A DNA stretch of 64,000 nucleotides from Actinomadura rifamycini DSM 43936 (lineage in GTDB: Bacteria; Actinomycetota; Actinomycetes; Streptosporangiales; Streptosporangiaceae): contig NZ_AULB01000008.1 in NCBI RefSeq assembly GCF_000425065.1, positions 62,001 to 126,000 of the forward strand, read 5' to 3'. Under the pieces are notes generated by a model, which was given only the letters and a program-made list of their open reading frames with translations, made no database searches and had not been told where the DNA came from. This document shows positions 54,214 to 63,438 of the stretch, piece by piece (the first letter of the stretch is position 1; every line of letters starts with the position of its first letter). Position numbers and translations under genes: made by a program.

Positions 54214-54294
54214 ATGACTCAGAAGAACTGCAGTTGCGGACACGGCGGCGGATGCTCATGCCCGAAGGGCTGCTCCTGCGGCTGTAACGGCTGA
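54214..54294 (+). CDS. Cys-rich metallothionein-like microprotein (26 residues)
   Basis: ATG to TGA, 26 residues, with seven Cys at positions 6, 8, 14, 16, 20, 22 and 24 and one His at 10; otherwise mainly Gly and Ser. The spacing gives CSC, CSC, CSCGC pairs, the hallmark of thiolate metal clusters (Zn, Cu or Cd). 27% Cys is far above chance for this GC-rich DNA. AGAGG lies 13 nt upstream and a TAnnnT hexamer 7 nt upstream. A long hairpin follows directly. It is too short for most gene finders. Expression is inferred. Confidence 0.65.
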   Translation: MTQKNCSCGHGGGCSCPKGCSCGCNG

Positions 54295-54300
54295 CCGGGG

Positions 54301-54347
54301 CCGCCGCGCCCCGGCCCGCCCCCTCGGACGGGCCGGGGCGCCGGCGG
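54301..54347. terminator. Long bidirectional hairpin
   Basis: CCGCCG-CGCCCCGGCCCG pairs with CGGGCCGGGGCG-C-CGGCGG (about 18 bp). It starts 6 nt after the micro-ORF stop and ends one base before the stop of the convergent gene. Confidence 0.7.
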
Positions 54348-57300
54348 TCAACCGGCCGCGGACCGCCCCGGGACGTCCGCGCGCCACAGCAGCGGCGTCA
54401 CCGCCGCACCGTCGTCGCTGCTCCCGGTACCGAGCACACCCCCGCCGAACGGCGCCAGCGCGGTCAGCCTCCGGTCCGCCGGGCCGTCGAGCCCCGGCAC
54501 CGCCACCCGGCGCCACGCGGCGCCGTCCGCGGACGCGAACACGACACCGTCCAGCGCCCCGGTGACGCCCGCGACGACGAACCCGTCCGGCGTCGCGGTG
54601 ACCGCGGTCGGCGCCACCTCCCCGACGTCCCGCGGCGTCCACGTCGCGCCGCCGTCCGCCGACACCAGCGGCGGCGCCCCCGGCCCCACCGCCACGACCG
54701 TCCCGCCGGACGCGGCGACACCCGTCAGCGGCCCGCGCAGGCCGGACGGCAGCCGCACCGGCCGCCAGACCGCACCGTCCGCGGACGTCCACACGGCGGG
54801 CTCCTTCGCGCGCGCGCCGACCGCCACGTACCCGCCCGCCGTCACCGCCACATCGGCCGCGGCGCCGTCGAGGCGGGCGCCCCGCCACCGCTCCAGGTCG
54901 GCCGAGCGCCACGCCGCGCCCTCCCCGACCGCGACGTACCCGGCCGGGCCCGCCGCGACCGCCGCCGGACGCCCCGCCGGGAACGCGGCCCGCCGCCACG
55001 CGACGCCGTCGGACGACCGCAGCGCGAGCGCCGCCTCGCCCGTCCGGCCCACCGCCAGCCAGCCGCGCGCCCCGTGCGCCACGTCCGCCAGCCTCCCCCG
55101 CAGCGCCGGGACCTCCGCCCGGGCCCACGCGGCGCCGTCCGCCGAACTCCACACCGCCGCGTCCCCGTTGCCGCCGCCGACCGCGACCGCCCGGCCGCCC
55201 GCCGCGGCGACCGCCCCGACCGCCCGCTGCTCCCGCACCGCCCCCGGCACCTTCCCGAGATCGACGCCGGACAGGTACGCGTCACCGTCGAGCTTCCCGG
55301 CGATCGCGAGCCGGCCGCCCTCCACGACCGTCAGCCCGGCGACCTCCGCGCGCCCCACCGTCCCGTCCGCCCGCCACCTGCGCCCGTCCGCGCTCCGCAC
55401 GACCTCCCGCCGCTTCCCGCGCACCACCGCGACGAGCCCCGCCCGCGACCCGCCGAACGACTCGACGCCCCGGTGCCCGGCGACGCCGATCTTCCCGATC
55501 GCGCTCCACCGCGCGCCGTCCGCCGAACCAAACACGACCGCGAACCGCTTCTTCCCGTCCTTCGCGTCCCGCACGGTGTAGAAGCCGCCCGGCCCCGCGA
55601 CCAGCCCCTTCGTCGCCCCGTGGGACCCGTGGGACTGCCGCACATGGACGGGCCGCCACGTGCGCCCCCCGTCCGCCGAACGCCACAGCCCCTGCGCCGC
55701 GACCGTCCGCTCGACCTTCCGGCGGCCCTTCCGCTGCACGACCTTCTTCGGGTACGTCCCCTGCGTCACGAGCACGTCCCCCGACGCCGCCGCCCCGTAC
55801 AGGCCGATGATCCCGCGAAGGCCGTCGACCCGCTGCCACGCCCGCCCGTCGGCCGAACTCCACACCACGCCCCGGCCGTCCGCCGCCCCCACGGCCACGA
55901 ACCCCGCGGACGTCCGCACCAGGTCGTTCACCTCGTCGGACGCACGGAACGCGGGCCCGAGCGCGCGGCGCGTCCACGCCCGCCCGTCCTCGCTCGTCCA
56001 CGCCACGCGGCCGCCGTCGGCCGCCAGGCCCAGCGCCGCCCAGCGGCCCCCGCCGCCCGCGACCAGGCGCGGCCGGTCCCCGCTCGGCGGCACGGTCCCG
56101 GTGTCCGTCCGCGCCGTGCCCGCCGCCCACGTCCGGCCCCCGTCGGCCGACGCCACGAACTCGGCCCGGCCGCCGTCCTCGCTCCCCACCGCGACGACCG
56201 TCCCGCCCGCCGCGTCGACCGCCGCGAGCTCCTGCACCAGCCCGTCGTCCGCCGCCGCCGGGTCGAGCGCGAACTGCGCGTCCGCCGCCACGGGCCCCGG
56301 CACCGACGGCCGCGCCGGCCGGTCGTCCCCGCGCCCCGCGACGAACACCGCGCCGCCCGCCACCAGCGCGATCGCCGCAGCGACCGCGCCCCCGGCGAGC
56401 ACCCGCCGTCCCCGCCCCCGCGACACCGCGGGCGGCGCCTCCGCCCGCTCCGCGTCCGGCGCGCCCCCCACCTCGACGACCGCGGCCTCCACGGGCTCGG
56501 GGGGCGCGGGCTCCGGCTTCGCGGGCTCGACGGGCTCGGGCTCCACGGGCTCGACGTCGCGCGGCACGTCGACCGTCTTCCGTTTCGCCGCCATCGCGAC
56601 GACTCCCGGCCCCGCGGGCGTCGCGGCACGCCGCGTCCCGCTCGCCGCGGCCGCCTTCCGCCCGGACACCCCACCCGATCCGGACTTCGCAGGACGAGCC
56701 TCTTCCGTACCCTCTGCACCCGGCACGGCCGCGTCGCCGCCCCCAGCCGTCACACCCATCTCCGCCCCGGCGGCAACGCCCGCCCCTTCCTCGGACACGG
56801 CCACCTCCGACGGCGCGGCATCCGCCCCGCCCCGCCCGCTCTTCGATTCCGCGGCATCCGTCGCACCGGTCGACACCGGCGCAACAAGCACGTCTCCCGG
56901 CTCCGCAGCCCCCACCGAGCCCCCAACGCCCTTACCGGACCCGCTCCCGCTCACGCCCCGCCCAGTGTCCGCAACCGACCCTGCCGAGCCAGCACTCCCC
57001 GCACCCGACACCGACGCGACTTCCCCCTCCGCACCGACCCCGTCCGGCACCGGCCCAGACACCGCCCCACCCAACACCGACACGACTTCCCCGTCCGCCT
57101 CGGTGCCGTCCGCCTCGGCCCCGTCCGACACCGGCTCAGAAACCGCCGCAGCCGACACCGACGCGGCACCCCCATCCACACCCGCCCCACCCGACACCGG
57201 CTCGGGCTTCGCGGCATCCGACACCGGCGCGGCATCCTCGTCCACACCCGCCTCGCTCGGTGCCGGCTCGGGCCTTGCGGGCGGTTGTGTCGGGGAGGCT

Positions 57301-57506
57301 GACGTCGACGGGCGAGGGGTCTCGGGTTCGGGCGCGTGACGCCATGGGATGCCGGCGGCGCGCCAGGCCCGGAGGGCGCGTTGCCAGGGCGACAGGGACG
57401 CCGGGAGGTCGGCGGTGACGCCGAACGTCAGGCGGCGCCGGATCTCGCGGGAGTCGGCCGGGTCCTCGGAGCGGGCCTCGTCCTGCTGCGGGCTCCTCGC
57501 CGTCAC
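54348..57506 (-). CDS. Large membrane-anchored beta-propeller-like protein (BNR-type repeats)
   Basis: 1052 residues from GTG 57506 (AAAAGGAG 5 nt upstream). The N-terminus is cytosolic, with a short helical head (LTFGVTADLPASLSPWQRAL) and then about 300 residues of disordered acidic Ala/Gly/Ser/Val-Glu-Pro sequence. One membrane helix follows (about 380-400, GGAVAAAIALVAGGAVFVAG), then an extracytoplasmic domain of about 14 short repeats of the type SADGxxW with xxVAVG strands, as in sialidase/BNR or photosystem-assembly-like propellers. No sialidase catalytic residues are evident. Likely a sensor or adhesion-type surface protein; single gene. Confidence 0.75.
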   Translation of the reverse strand: MTARSPQQDEARSEDPADSREIRRRLTFGVTADLPASLSPWQRALRAWRAAGIPWRHAPEPETPRPSTSASPTQPPARPEPAPSEAGVDEDAAPVSDAAKPEPVSGGAGVDGGAASVSAAAVSEPVSDGAEADGTEADGEVVSVLGGAVSGPVPDGVGAEGEVASVSGAGSAGSAGSVADTGRGVSGSGSGKGVGGSVGAAEPGDVLVAPVSTGATDAAESKSGRGGADAAPSEVAVSEEGAGVAAGAEMGVTAGGGDAAVPGAEGTEEARPAKSGSGGVSGRKAAAASGTRRAATPAGPGVVAMAAKRKTVDVPRDVEPVEPEPVEPAKPEPAPPEPVEAAVVEVGGAPDAERAEAPPAVSRGRGRRVLAGGAVAAAIALVAGGAVFVAGRGDDRPARPSVPGPVAADAQFALDPAAADDGLVQELAAVDAAGGTVVAVGSEDGGRAEFVASADGGRTWAAGTARTDTGTVPPSGDRPRLVAGGGGRWAALGLAADGGRVAWTSEDGRAWTRRALGPAFRASDEVNDLVRTSAGFVAVGAADGRGVVWSSADGRAWQRVDGLRGIIGLYGAAASGDVLVTQGTYPKKVVQRKGRRKVERTVAAQGLWRSADGGRTWRPVHVRQSHGSHGATKGLVAGPGGFYTVRDAKDGKKRFAVVFGSADGARWSAIGKIGVAGHRGVESFGGSRAGLVAVVRGKRREVVRSADGRRWRADGTVGRAEVAGLTVVEGGRLAIAGKLDGDAYLSGVDLGKVPGAVREQRAVGAVAAAGGRAVAVGGGNGDAAVWSSADGAAWARAEVPALRGRLADVAHGARGWLAVGRTGEAALALRSSDGVAWRRAAFPAGRPAAVAAGPAGYVAVGEGAAWRSADLERWRGARLDGAAADVAVTAGGYVAVGARAKEPAVWTSADGAVWRPVRLPSGLRGPLTGVAASGGTVVAVGPGAPPLVSADGGATWTPRDVGEVAPTAVTATPDGFVVAGVTGALDGVVFASADGAAWRRVAVPGLDGPADRRLTALAPFGGGVLGTGSSDDGAAVTPLLWRADVPGRSAAG

Positions 57507-58178
57507 ACGCGCTCCTTTTCGGGCCATGGGTGATGGCACACCATCAAACCGCGTTACATGGCGGCTTGTTCGGACATTGAGGTGAACGGCGGCCGATCGG
57601 GCCGCGTGAGGGTTCTATCACCTTTCACGGGCAACAGCCGAAATATGCCGAAGAGTCGACCCGAATGGGCCCACCGCGACCTTCGCGAGCATTAGCGACT
57701 GGGCTCCCAAGCCTCTCGAATCTGTAACCGCTCGAACGCGTGCCGCGATATCGAGCCACCGTGAGCCGCCCGGTCGGGGCCCTCCGGCGGGCCCGTGTAC
57801 GTGTGAATTCAGGTGTACGCGGTGGAACCCTTCGACTCGCAACCGCCGAGGGACCCTGGAAACCGTGTCACCGCGTGCGTGGACGACGCCGCGGCGAAAG
57901 CGTGCAGCACCACCACGCAGGCGGCGCGGACGACGGCCCGGCGGAAGCCGGGGTGGGGGCCGACGGGTTCGAACTCGTCGACCGCGCTCATCTCGTCGTA
58001 CCGGCCCCGGCAGTACGCGGTGGAGCCCATCGACTCGCAGCCGCCGAGGCCCCCGGGGAGACCGTGTCACCACGTGCGTGGACGACGGCGGGGACGACGG
58101 TCCGGCGGCGGGGTCCGGGGCGGGTTCTGCGGGAGGGCGGGGCCGTGCACGGTGATCATGCGCCGGGGGCGGGCCCGG
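57507..58178. other. Intergenic region with a diverged direct repeat, no confident gene
   Basis: 672 bp between two minus-strand genes, holding the promoter of the propeller gene and an 80-bp direct repeat at a 198-bp offset (57815-57894 and 58013-58092). A minus-strand frame at 57809-57991 (MSAVDEFEPVGPHPGFRRAV) is open but lacks a ribosome site and homology I know. It may be the remains of a duplicated small gene. Confidence 0.5.
57815..58092. repeat. Pair of 80-bp direct repeats, 198-bp offset
   Basis: Copy 1 at 57815-57894 and copy 2 at 58013-58092, both starting GTACGCGGTGGA and containing ACCGTGTCACC and CGTGCGTGGACGACG; about 11 differences in 80. In both, the minus strand reads GGCES(K/M)GSTAY in the same frame, since 198 is a multiple of three. 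Confidence 0.7.
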
Positions 58179-58721
58179 TCACGCGGCCGAGTGTTCGCGG
58201 GTGCCGCGCGCCTCGATGCGGCCCTTGTACGCGATCCCCTGCACGCGGACGACCGGTGCTTCGGCGGCGGGGGTGCCGTGCACGTCCGTGGAGACGCCCA
58301 TCCCCGAGACCTCGACGCGGACGGCGGCCGGGACGACGATCTCGACGGTCGACTTGTACGCGACGACGCGGAGGGTCGTGACGGGTTCGGTGAGTTCGGC
58401 GACGCGCAGGTCGAGCAGGGTGCGCGCCTTGTAGGCGACGGACGTGAACGTGTCGGGGACGCGCCAGCGGCCGGCGCGCGTGACGGTGTCCTTGTACGCC
58501 ACCTGCAGGCGGCCCGCGGGGGTTCCGGGGGCGGCGGGCCTGGGGAGGTCGGCCGAGACGCGGCCGAGGTCGTCGTGGGTGCGGGCGGCGAGGGTGAGGT
58601 CGATGCGCTCGTCCAGTTCCGTCTCGCTGAGCCGGCCTTCGGCGTAGGCGGTGTGGAGCCGGACGAGGACCTCGTCGCGGTCGCGGTCGGAGGCGCGGAG
58701 GGGCTGGTGCTCGACGCTCAT
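58179..58721 (-). CDS. DUF1707 protein with cell-wall-antibiotic-response-like C-terminus
   Basis: 180 residues. DUF1707 occupies about 8-60 (PLRASDRDRDEVLVRLHTAY, LSETELDERIDLTLAARTHD, DLGRVSADLP). The remainder is a right-handed beta repeat with AYK turns (VAYKDTV, VAYKARTLLDLRVAEL, VAYKSTVEIVVP, IAYKGRIEARG), as in LiaF/DUF2154-type domains linked to envelope stress. No membrane segment. GAAGGAGAG precedes ATG 58721. Divergent from the Uma2 gene. Likely an envelope-stress regulator partner; role inferred. Confidence 0.85.
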   Translation of the reverse strand: MSVEHQPLRASDRDRDEVLVRLHTAYAEGRLSETELDERIDLTLAARTHDDLGRVSADLPRPAAPGTPAGRLQVAYKDTVTRAGRWRVPDTFTSVAYKARTLLDLRVAELTEPVTTLRVVAYKSTVEIVVPAAVRVEVSGMGVSTDVHGTPAAEAPVVRVQGIAYKGRIEARGTREHSAA

Positions 58722-58852
58722 CGCATCTCTCCTTCGAGAAGACGAGATGTATCTTAACCCGGACAGGTCCGGGCATCGAGACATATCGCCAAATCCGGCC
58801 ACCCCGCCGCGTGATCATGCTCGGCGGACGTCCGCCGCGCTAGGTTTCGGAC

Positions 58853-59452
58853 ATGCACGTAGCCGCCACAGGGGGGACGCTCGGCCGCGCGCACGGCCCT
58901 TACACGCTGTACGACCTGGACGCACTGCCCGAGGACGGGCGGCGCCACGAACTCGCCGACGGGTGGCTGACCGAGCTGCCGGGCGACGTGTGGCACGACC
59001 ACGCCGCCGACCGGTTGAAGGAGATCCTCAAGGACGCGGCCCGGCAGGCCGACGCGGACGTCCACGTCGCGGGCGCGCCGCAGGACGTGACGACACGCGC
59101 GGGCATCCGCAGGCCGGACGTGTTCGCGGTCGCCCGCGACGTGGCGCGGCTGGCGCTCGAACGCCGCAGCCGCACGTACTACGGCCCCGACCTGATCTTC
59201 GTCGCCGAGGTCGTGACGCCGCGCACCGGCAACGAGCAGACGGACCGGGTGCGCAAGGTCGAGGAGTACGCGGCGACGGGTATCCCGCACTACTGGCTCG
59301 TCGATCTGGAGCCGCGGCCCGCGCTGACGCTGATGGAGCTCGCGGACGGGCGGTACGAGATCGTCCGCCGGGTCCGGTCCGGGGAGACGGTCGAGGTGGA
59401 GCGCCCGTTCCCGATCGCGTTCGACCCGGCCCGGCTGTCCGAAATGGAATGA
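58853..59452 (+). CDS. Uma2-family (DUF820) putative endonuclease
   Basis: 199 residues with the Uma2 PD-(D/E)xK-like fold: LYDLDALPEDGRRHELADGW, RRPDVFAVARD, FVAEVVTPRTGNEQTDRVRK (Glu and Lys of the active site) and YAATGIPHYWLVDLEPRPAL. The family is widespread in actinomycetes and cyanobacteria with poorly known function. The preceding gap holds the divergent DUF1707 promoter. It may be co-transcribed with the reductase gene 24 bp downstream. Confidence 0.88.
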   Translation: MHVAATGGTLGRAHGPYTLYDLDALPEDGRRHELADGWLTELPGDVWHDHAADRLKEILKDAARQADADVHVAGAPQDVTTRAGIRRPDVFAVARDVARLALERRSRTYYGPDLIFVAEVVTPRTGNEQTDRVRKVEEYAATGIPHYWLVDLEPRPALTLMELADGRYEIVRRVRSGETVEVERPFPIAFDPARLSEME

Positions 59453-59475
59453 TCACCCCGTCGAGGGAGGGGACG

Positions 59476-60420
59476 ATGAGCGAGAAGATGCGAGCGGTCC
59501 GGCAGGACGTGACGGGCGGGCCGGACGTGCTGGAACTGGTGGAGGTCGACCGGCCGGTGCCGGGGCCCACGGAGGTCCTGATCCGGGTGCACGCGGCCGG
59601 GGTGAACCCGACCGACTGGAAGCACCGGGCCGGCAAGGGCTTCCTCGGGGACCCGCCGTTCACGCTGGGCTGGGACGTCTCGGGCACGGTCGAGGCGGTG
59701 GGCGTCGGGGTGACGATCCACAAGCCGGGCGACGAGGTGTTCGGGATGCTGCGGTACCCGTTCGGGGTCGGCTCGCACGCCGACTACGTGGCGGCGCCGT
59801 CGCGGACGTTCGTCCGCAAGCCCGCGAACATCGACCACGTGCAGGCGGGCGCGCTGCCGCTGGCGGCGCTGACCGCGTGGCAGTCGCTGGTCGACACGGC
59901 CGGGGTCCGGGAGGGACGGCGGGTGCTGGTGCACGCGGCGGCCGGCGGGGTCGGGCACCTGGCGGTGCAGATCGCGAAGGCGCGCGGCGCGGAGGTGCTG
60001 GGGACGGCGAGCGGCGGCAAGCACGGGTTCCTGCGGCGGATCGGGGTGGACGAGCCGATCGACTACACGTCGGTGGACTTCGCCGAGGTCGCCGAGGACG
60101 TCGACGTGGTGCTCGACCCGATCGGCGGCGAGTACGGGACGCGGTCGCTGCGGGTGCTGCGGCCCGGCGGCGTCCTGGTGTCGCTGCTGCGCAACGCCCC
60201 GGAGGGGTTCGCGGGCGCGGCCGAGGACGCCGGGGTGCGCTGGGAGGGGCTCCTGGTCGAGCCGGACCACCACGCGATGCGGCAGATCGCGGCCCTGGCG
60301 GAGGCCGGGAGGCTGCACGCCGAGATCGACGCGGTGTTCCCGCTGGAGGAGGCGGCGCGCGCGCACGAGCGGGGCGAGACGGGTCACGTCACCGGCAAGA
60401 TCGTCCTGACCATGGTCTGA
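59476..60420 (+). CDS. NADP-dependent alcohol dehydrogenase/quinone oxidoreductase family protein
   Basis: 314 residues of the medium-chain reductase family without zinc ligands: VHAAGVNPTDWKHRAGKG, LGWDVSGTVEAVGVGV, the cofactor loop VLVHAAAGGVGHLAVQIAKA and PIGGEYGTRSLRVLRPGGVL. It should reduce quinones or enones using NADPH. GAGGGAGGGG lies upstream of ATG 59476. Substrate unknown. Confidence 0.9.
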   Translation: MSEKMRAVRQDVTGGPDVLELVEVDRPVPGPTEVLIRVHAAGVNPTDWKHRAGKGFLGDPPFTLGWDVSGTVEAVGVGVTIHKPGDEVFGMLRYPFGVGSHADYVAAPSRTFVRKPANIDHVQAGALPLAALTAWQSLVDTAGVREGRRVLVHAAAGGVGHLAVQIAKARGAEVLGTASGGKHGFLRRIGVDEPIDYTSVDFAEVAEDVDVVLDPIGGEYGTRSLRVLRPGGVLVSLLRNAPEGFAGAAEDAGVRWEGLLVEPDHHAMRQIAALAEAGRLHAEIDAVFPLEEAARAHERGETGHVTGKIVLTMV

Positions 60421-60449
60421 CGCCGTCCCCGCTCCTCTAGGTTGTGATC

Positions 60450-61139
60450 ATGCTGCTGCTCACGACATCGGACGGCTGGCGCGCGCAGCCGGGACCACGG
60501 TTCGTCCTGTCCGAGGCGGGGGGTGTGTGGGCGCCGGACCAGGAGCAGGACGTCCTCGCGGTCGCCGACGACGCGTTCCCGGACGGCCAGGTCCTCGCGG
60601 TCACGCTGGACCCGGCGCCGGGGATCCGCCCGCCGCAGGGCGTGATCGACCGGACGACCGCGGCGCGCGTCCGGTACCTGCGGCGCGGCCCGGACGGACG
60701 GCACACGGCGCTCCTCGACCGCCCCGCGACCGCGGAGGCGCTCGACCTGCTGCCCCACCCGGAGGGCGGCTGGTACCGGGAGACGTGGCGCTCGGACGTC
60801 CGGTTCGTCCCGGACGGCTACCCGGGCGAGCGGGCGAGCGCGACCGGCATCTACTTCCTGCTGCCGCCCGGCGAGGAGTCGATGTGGCACGTGGTGCGGT
60901 CCGCCGAGCTGTGGCTGTGGCACCGCGGCGGACCGCTGCACCTCGTGCTGGGCGGCACCGGGGAGCGCCCCGGGGAGGAGCGGACGGTCGTCGTCGGCGG
61001 GGACGTCGAGGCCGGGCAGGCGCCGCAGGCGGTCGTCCCCGCCGGGACGTGGCAGGCGGCGCGGCCGGCGGGGCCGGAGGAGGTCCTCGTGAGCTGCGTG
61101 GTCTCCCCCGGCTTCGACTTCGCCGACTTCCGCGCCTGA
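60450..61139 (+). CDS. Cupin (DUF985) protein with a DUF952-like N-terminal part
   Basis: 229 residues. Residues about 100-228 are a DUF985/cupin_5 domain: LPHPEGGWYRETWRSD, GIYFLLPPGEESMWHVVRSA, ELWLWHRGGPLHLVLGG and PAGTWQAARP with the cupin histidines and glutamates, ending VSPGFDFADFR. The first 95 residues (FVLSEAGGVWAPDQEQDVLA, VTLDPAPGI) resemble DUF952 but without its HISTA-type motif, so this looks like a fusion with a diverged partner. ATG 60450 is preferred over GTG 60444. Function unknown. Confidence 0.78.
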   Translation: MLLLTTSDGWRAQPGPRFVLSEAGGVWAPDQEQDVLAVADDAFPDGQVLAVTLDPAPGIRPPQGVIDRTTAARVRYLRRGPDGRHTALLDRPATAEALDLLPHPEGGWYRETWRSDVRFVPDGYPGERASATGIYFLLPPGEESMWHVVRSAELWLWHRGGPLHLVLGGTGERPGEERTVVVGGDVEAGQAPQAVVPAGTWQAARPAGPEEVLVSCVVSPGFDFADFRA

Positions 61140-61148
61140 CCGCCCTTC

Positions 61149-62168
61149 CTACTCGTCCTTCGCGAAGGCGGCGTCGAACGACGCGGTCGGCGGCTCCATC
61201 GCGTTGAGCGCCCGGACGAACCGGAGCGCCTCGGGCGCGCCCTGCAGGCGGTCCATGCCCGCGTCCTCCCACTCGATCGAGACGGGGCCGCCGTAGCCGA
61301 TGGCGTTGAGGGCGCGGAACACGTCCTCCCACGGGACGTCGCCGCGGCCGGTGGAGATGAAGTCCCAGCCGCGCCGCAGGTCGCCCCACGGCAGGTGGGA
61401 CGACAGCCGGCCGCGGCGGCCGTCGCCGGTGCGGACCTTGGTGTCCTTGCAGTCGACGTGGTAGATCCGGTCGCGGAAGTCGAACAGGAAGCCCACGGCG
61501 TCGAGTTCCTGCCAGACGAAGTGGGACGGGTCGAAGTTGAGGCCGAACGCGGGCCGGTGGCCGATCGCCTCCAGCGTCCGGACGGTCGAGTGGTAGTCGT
61601 AGGCGATCTCGCTCGGGTGGACCTCGTGCGCGAACCGGACGCCGACTTCGTCGAAGACGTCCAGGATCGGGTTCCACCGGTCGGCGAAGTCGGCGTAGCC
61701 GCGCTCGATCATCGACTCGGGGGTGGGCGGGAACATCGCGACGGTGTGCCAGATCGACGAGCCGGTGAACCCGATGACGGTGTCGACGCCGAGTTTCGCG
61801 GCGGCCCGCGCGGTGTCCTTGATCTCCTCGGCGGCCCGGGTCCGGATCCCCTCGGCCTCGCCGTCGCCCCAGATCCGCTCGGGCAGGATCGCCTGGTGGC
61901 GCTCGTCCGGGATGTCGCAGACGGCCTGCCCGACGAGGTGGTTGGAGATCGCCCACACCTTCAGCCCGTGCTCGGCCAGCGTCTCCAGCTTGCGGGGGAT
62001 GTAGGAGTCGTCGGCCAGGGCCTTGTCGACCTCGAAGTGGTCGCCCCAGCAGGCGATCTCGAGGCCCTCGTAGCCCCAGCCGGACGCCAGCCGGCAGACC
62101 TCCTCGAACGGCAGGTCCGCCCACTGGCCGGTGAACAGGGTGATCGGTCGTGCCGCTTTCTCCGACAT
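61149..62168 (-). CDS. Sugar phosphate isomerase/epimerase (TIM barrel)
   Basis: 339 residues of the xylose-isomerase-like barrel: [61 protein letters not shown] and [10 protein letters not shown] hold the metal-binding Glu, His and Asp. It belongs to the inosose or 3-keto-sugar isomerase-like group often paired with Gfo/Idh/MocA dehydrogenases. It starts one base after the upstream dehydrogenase stop, so it is coupled to it. Last gene of a sugar operon; exact sugar unknown. Confidence 0.88.
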   Translation of the reverse strand: MSEKAARPITLFTGQWADLPFEEVCRLASGWGYEGLEIACWGDHFEVDKALADDSYIPRKLETLAEHGLKVWAISNHLVGQAVCDIPDERHQAILPERIWGDGEAEGIRTRAAEEIKDTARAAAKLGVDTVIGFTGSSIWHTVAMFPPTPESMIERGYADFADRWNPILDVFDEVGVRFAHEVHPSEIAYDYHSTVRTLEAIGHRPAFGLNFDPSHFVWQELDAVGFLFDFRDRIYHVDCKDTKVRTGDGRRGRLSSHLPWGDLRRGWDFISTGRGDVPWEDVFRALNAIGYGGPVSIEWEDAGMDRLQGAPEALRFVRALNAMEPPTASFDAAFAKDE

Positions 62169-62169
62169 G

Positions 62170-63312
62170 TCACGCGTTCCCTTCGACGGTGGTCCAGCCG
62201 CCGCCCTCGGCGGCGCTGCGCTCGACGGCCGCCAGCACCCGCTGCACCCGCAGCCCGTCGGCGAACGACGGGGCGGGGTCGGTGCCCTCGGCGATGGCGG
62301 TGAGCAGGTCGGCCATCTGGTGGGTGAAGGTGTGCTCGTAGCCGAGCATGTGGCCGGGCGGCCACCACCGCCCGGCGTAGGGGTGCACGTCCTCGGTGAC
62401 GACGATCCGGCGGAACCCGGCGGTCGCCGCGTCCTCGGCCGCGTCGTGGAACCACAGCTCGTTCAGCGACTCCAGGTCGAACGACAGGGCGCCCGCCGAG
62501 CCGCTGACCTCGATCCGCAGCGCGTTCTTGCGGCCCGCCGCCACCCGCGTCGCCTCGAACGCCGCGACCGCCCCGCCGTCGGTGCGGCCGAGGAACAGCG
62601 CGGCGTCGTCCACGGTGACCGGGGCCGTCCCGCCGCCGGGCAGGGGCCGCTCGTGGGTGAAGGTCTCGGTCAGCGCGGTGACGCCGGTCAGGAGCTGCCC
62701 GGTGACGAACTGCGCGGTGTCGATGATGTGCGCGCCGATGTCGCCGAGCGCGCCCGACCCGGCCCTGTCACGGTCCAACCGCCAGGTGTGCGGGGACTCG
62801 GGGTCGGTCAGCCAGTCCTGGAGGTACTGCGCCCGGATCTGCCGGACGGTCCCGATGCGGCCCTCGGCGACCAGCCGGCGCGCCAGCGTCACCGCGGGGA
62901 CCCGCCGGTAGTTGAACCCGACCATCGAGCGGACGCCGCGCGCGCGGGCCCGTTCGGCGGCGGCGACCATCGACTCGGCCTCGGCGACCGTGTTGGCCAG
63001 CGGCTTCTCGCACAGCACGTGCTTGCCCGCGTCCAGCGCCGCGACCGCGATCTCGGCGTGGCTGTCGCCCGGCGTGCAGACGTCGACGAGCTGGACGTCG
63101 TCGCGGCGCAGCAGTTCCTTCCAGTCGGTCTCGGCCGACGCCCAGCCCAGCGCGCGGGCGGCGGCGCCGGTGCGTGCGGCGTCGCGCCCGGCCAGGGCGG
63201 TCATCACGGGGGTCAGCGGCGGATCGAAGAACGGTCCGACGCTGCGCCACGCCTGGGAGTGGGCGCGCCCCATGAACGCATGCCCGACCATCCCGACTCC
63301 GACGGTCGTCAT
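62170..63312 (-). CDS. Gfo/Idh/MocA-family sugar dehydrogenase
   Basis: 380 residues. Rossmann start [39 protein letters not shown], the catalytic EKP motif [12 protein letters not shown], and the substrate-binding [13 protein letters not shown]. It oxidises a cyclic polyol or keto-sugar with NAD(P). It lies between the ABC-transport binding-protein gene and the isomerase gene in one direction, consistent with catabolism of an imported sugar or inositol-like compound. Confidence 0.92.
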   Translation of the reverse strand: MTTVGVGMVGHAFMGRAHSQAWRSVGPFFDPPLTPVMTALAGRDAARTGAAARALGWASAETDWKELLRRDDVQLVDVCTPGDSHAEIAVAALDAGKHVLCEKPLANTVAEAESMVAAAERARARGVRSMVGFNYRRVPAVTLARRLVAEGRIGTVRQIRAQYLQDWLTDPESPHTWRLDRDRAGSGALGDIGAHIIDTAQFVTGQLLTGVTALTETFTHERPLPGGGTAPVTVDDAALFLGRTDGGAVAAFEATRVAAGRKNALRIEVSGSAGALSFDLESLNELWFHDAAEDAATAGFRRIVVTEDVHPYAGRWWPPGHMLGYEHTFTHQMADLLTAIAEGTDPAPSFADGLRVQRVLAAVERSAAEGGGWTTVEGNA

Positions 63313-63438
63313 TTCGTGCTCACCTCTCTGTATCGCCCGGGCCGCGCCCGCCGGGTCTCGGCGGGCGCGTCCCGGGACGGTTCGGACGGGTGCGGGACGC
63401 GGGCGCGGCCGCCCGCGGCGGCCGCCTGCGGCTGCCGG

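Noticed and set aside
57618..58073. Minus-strand frames in the gap before the DUF1707 gene
   Set aside because: Arg-rich composition and no ribosome site; described as a repeat-bearing gap instead.
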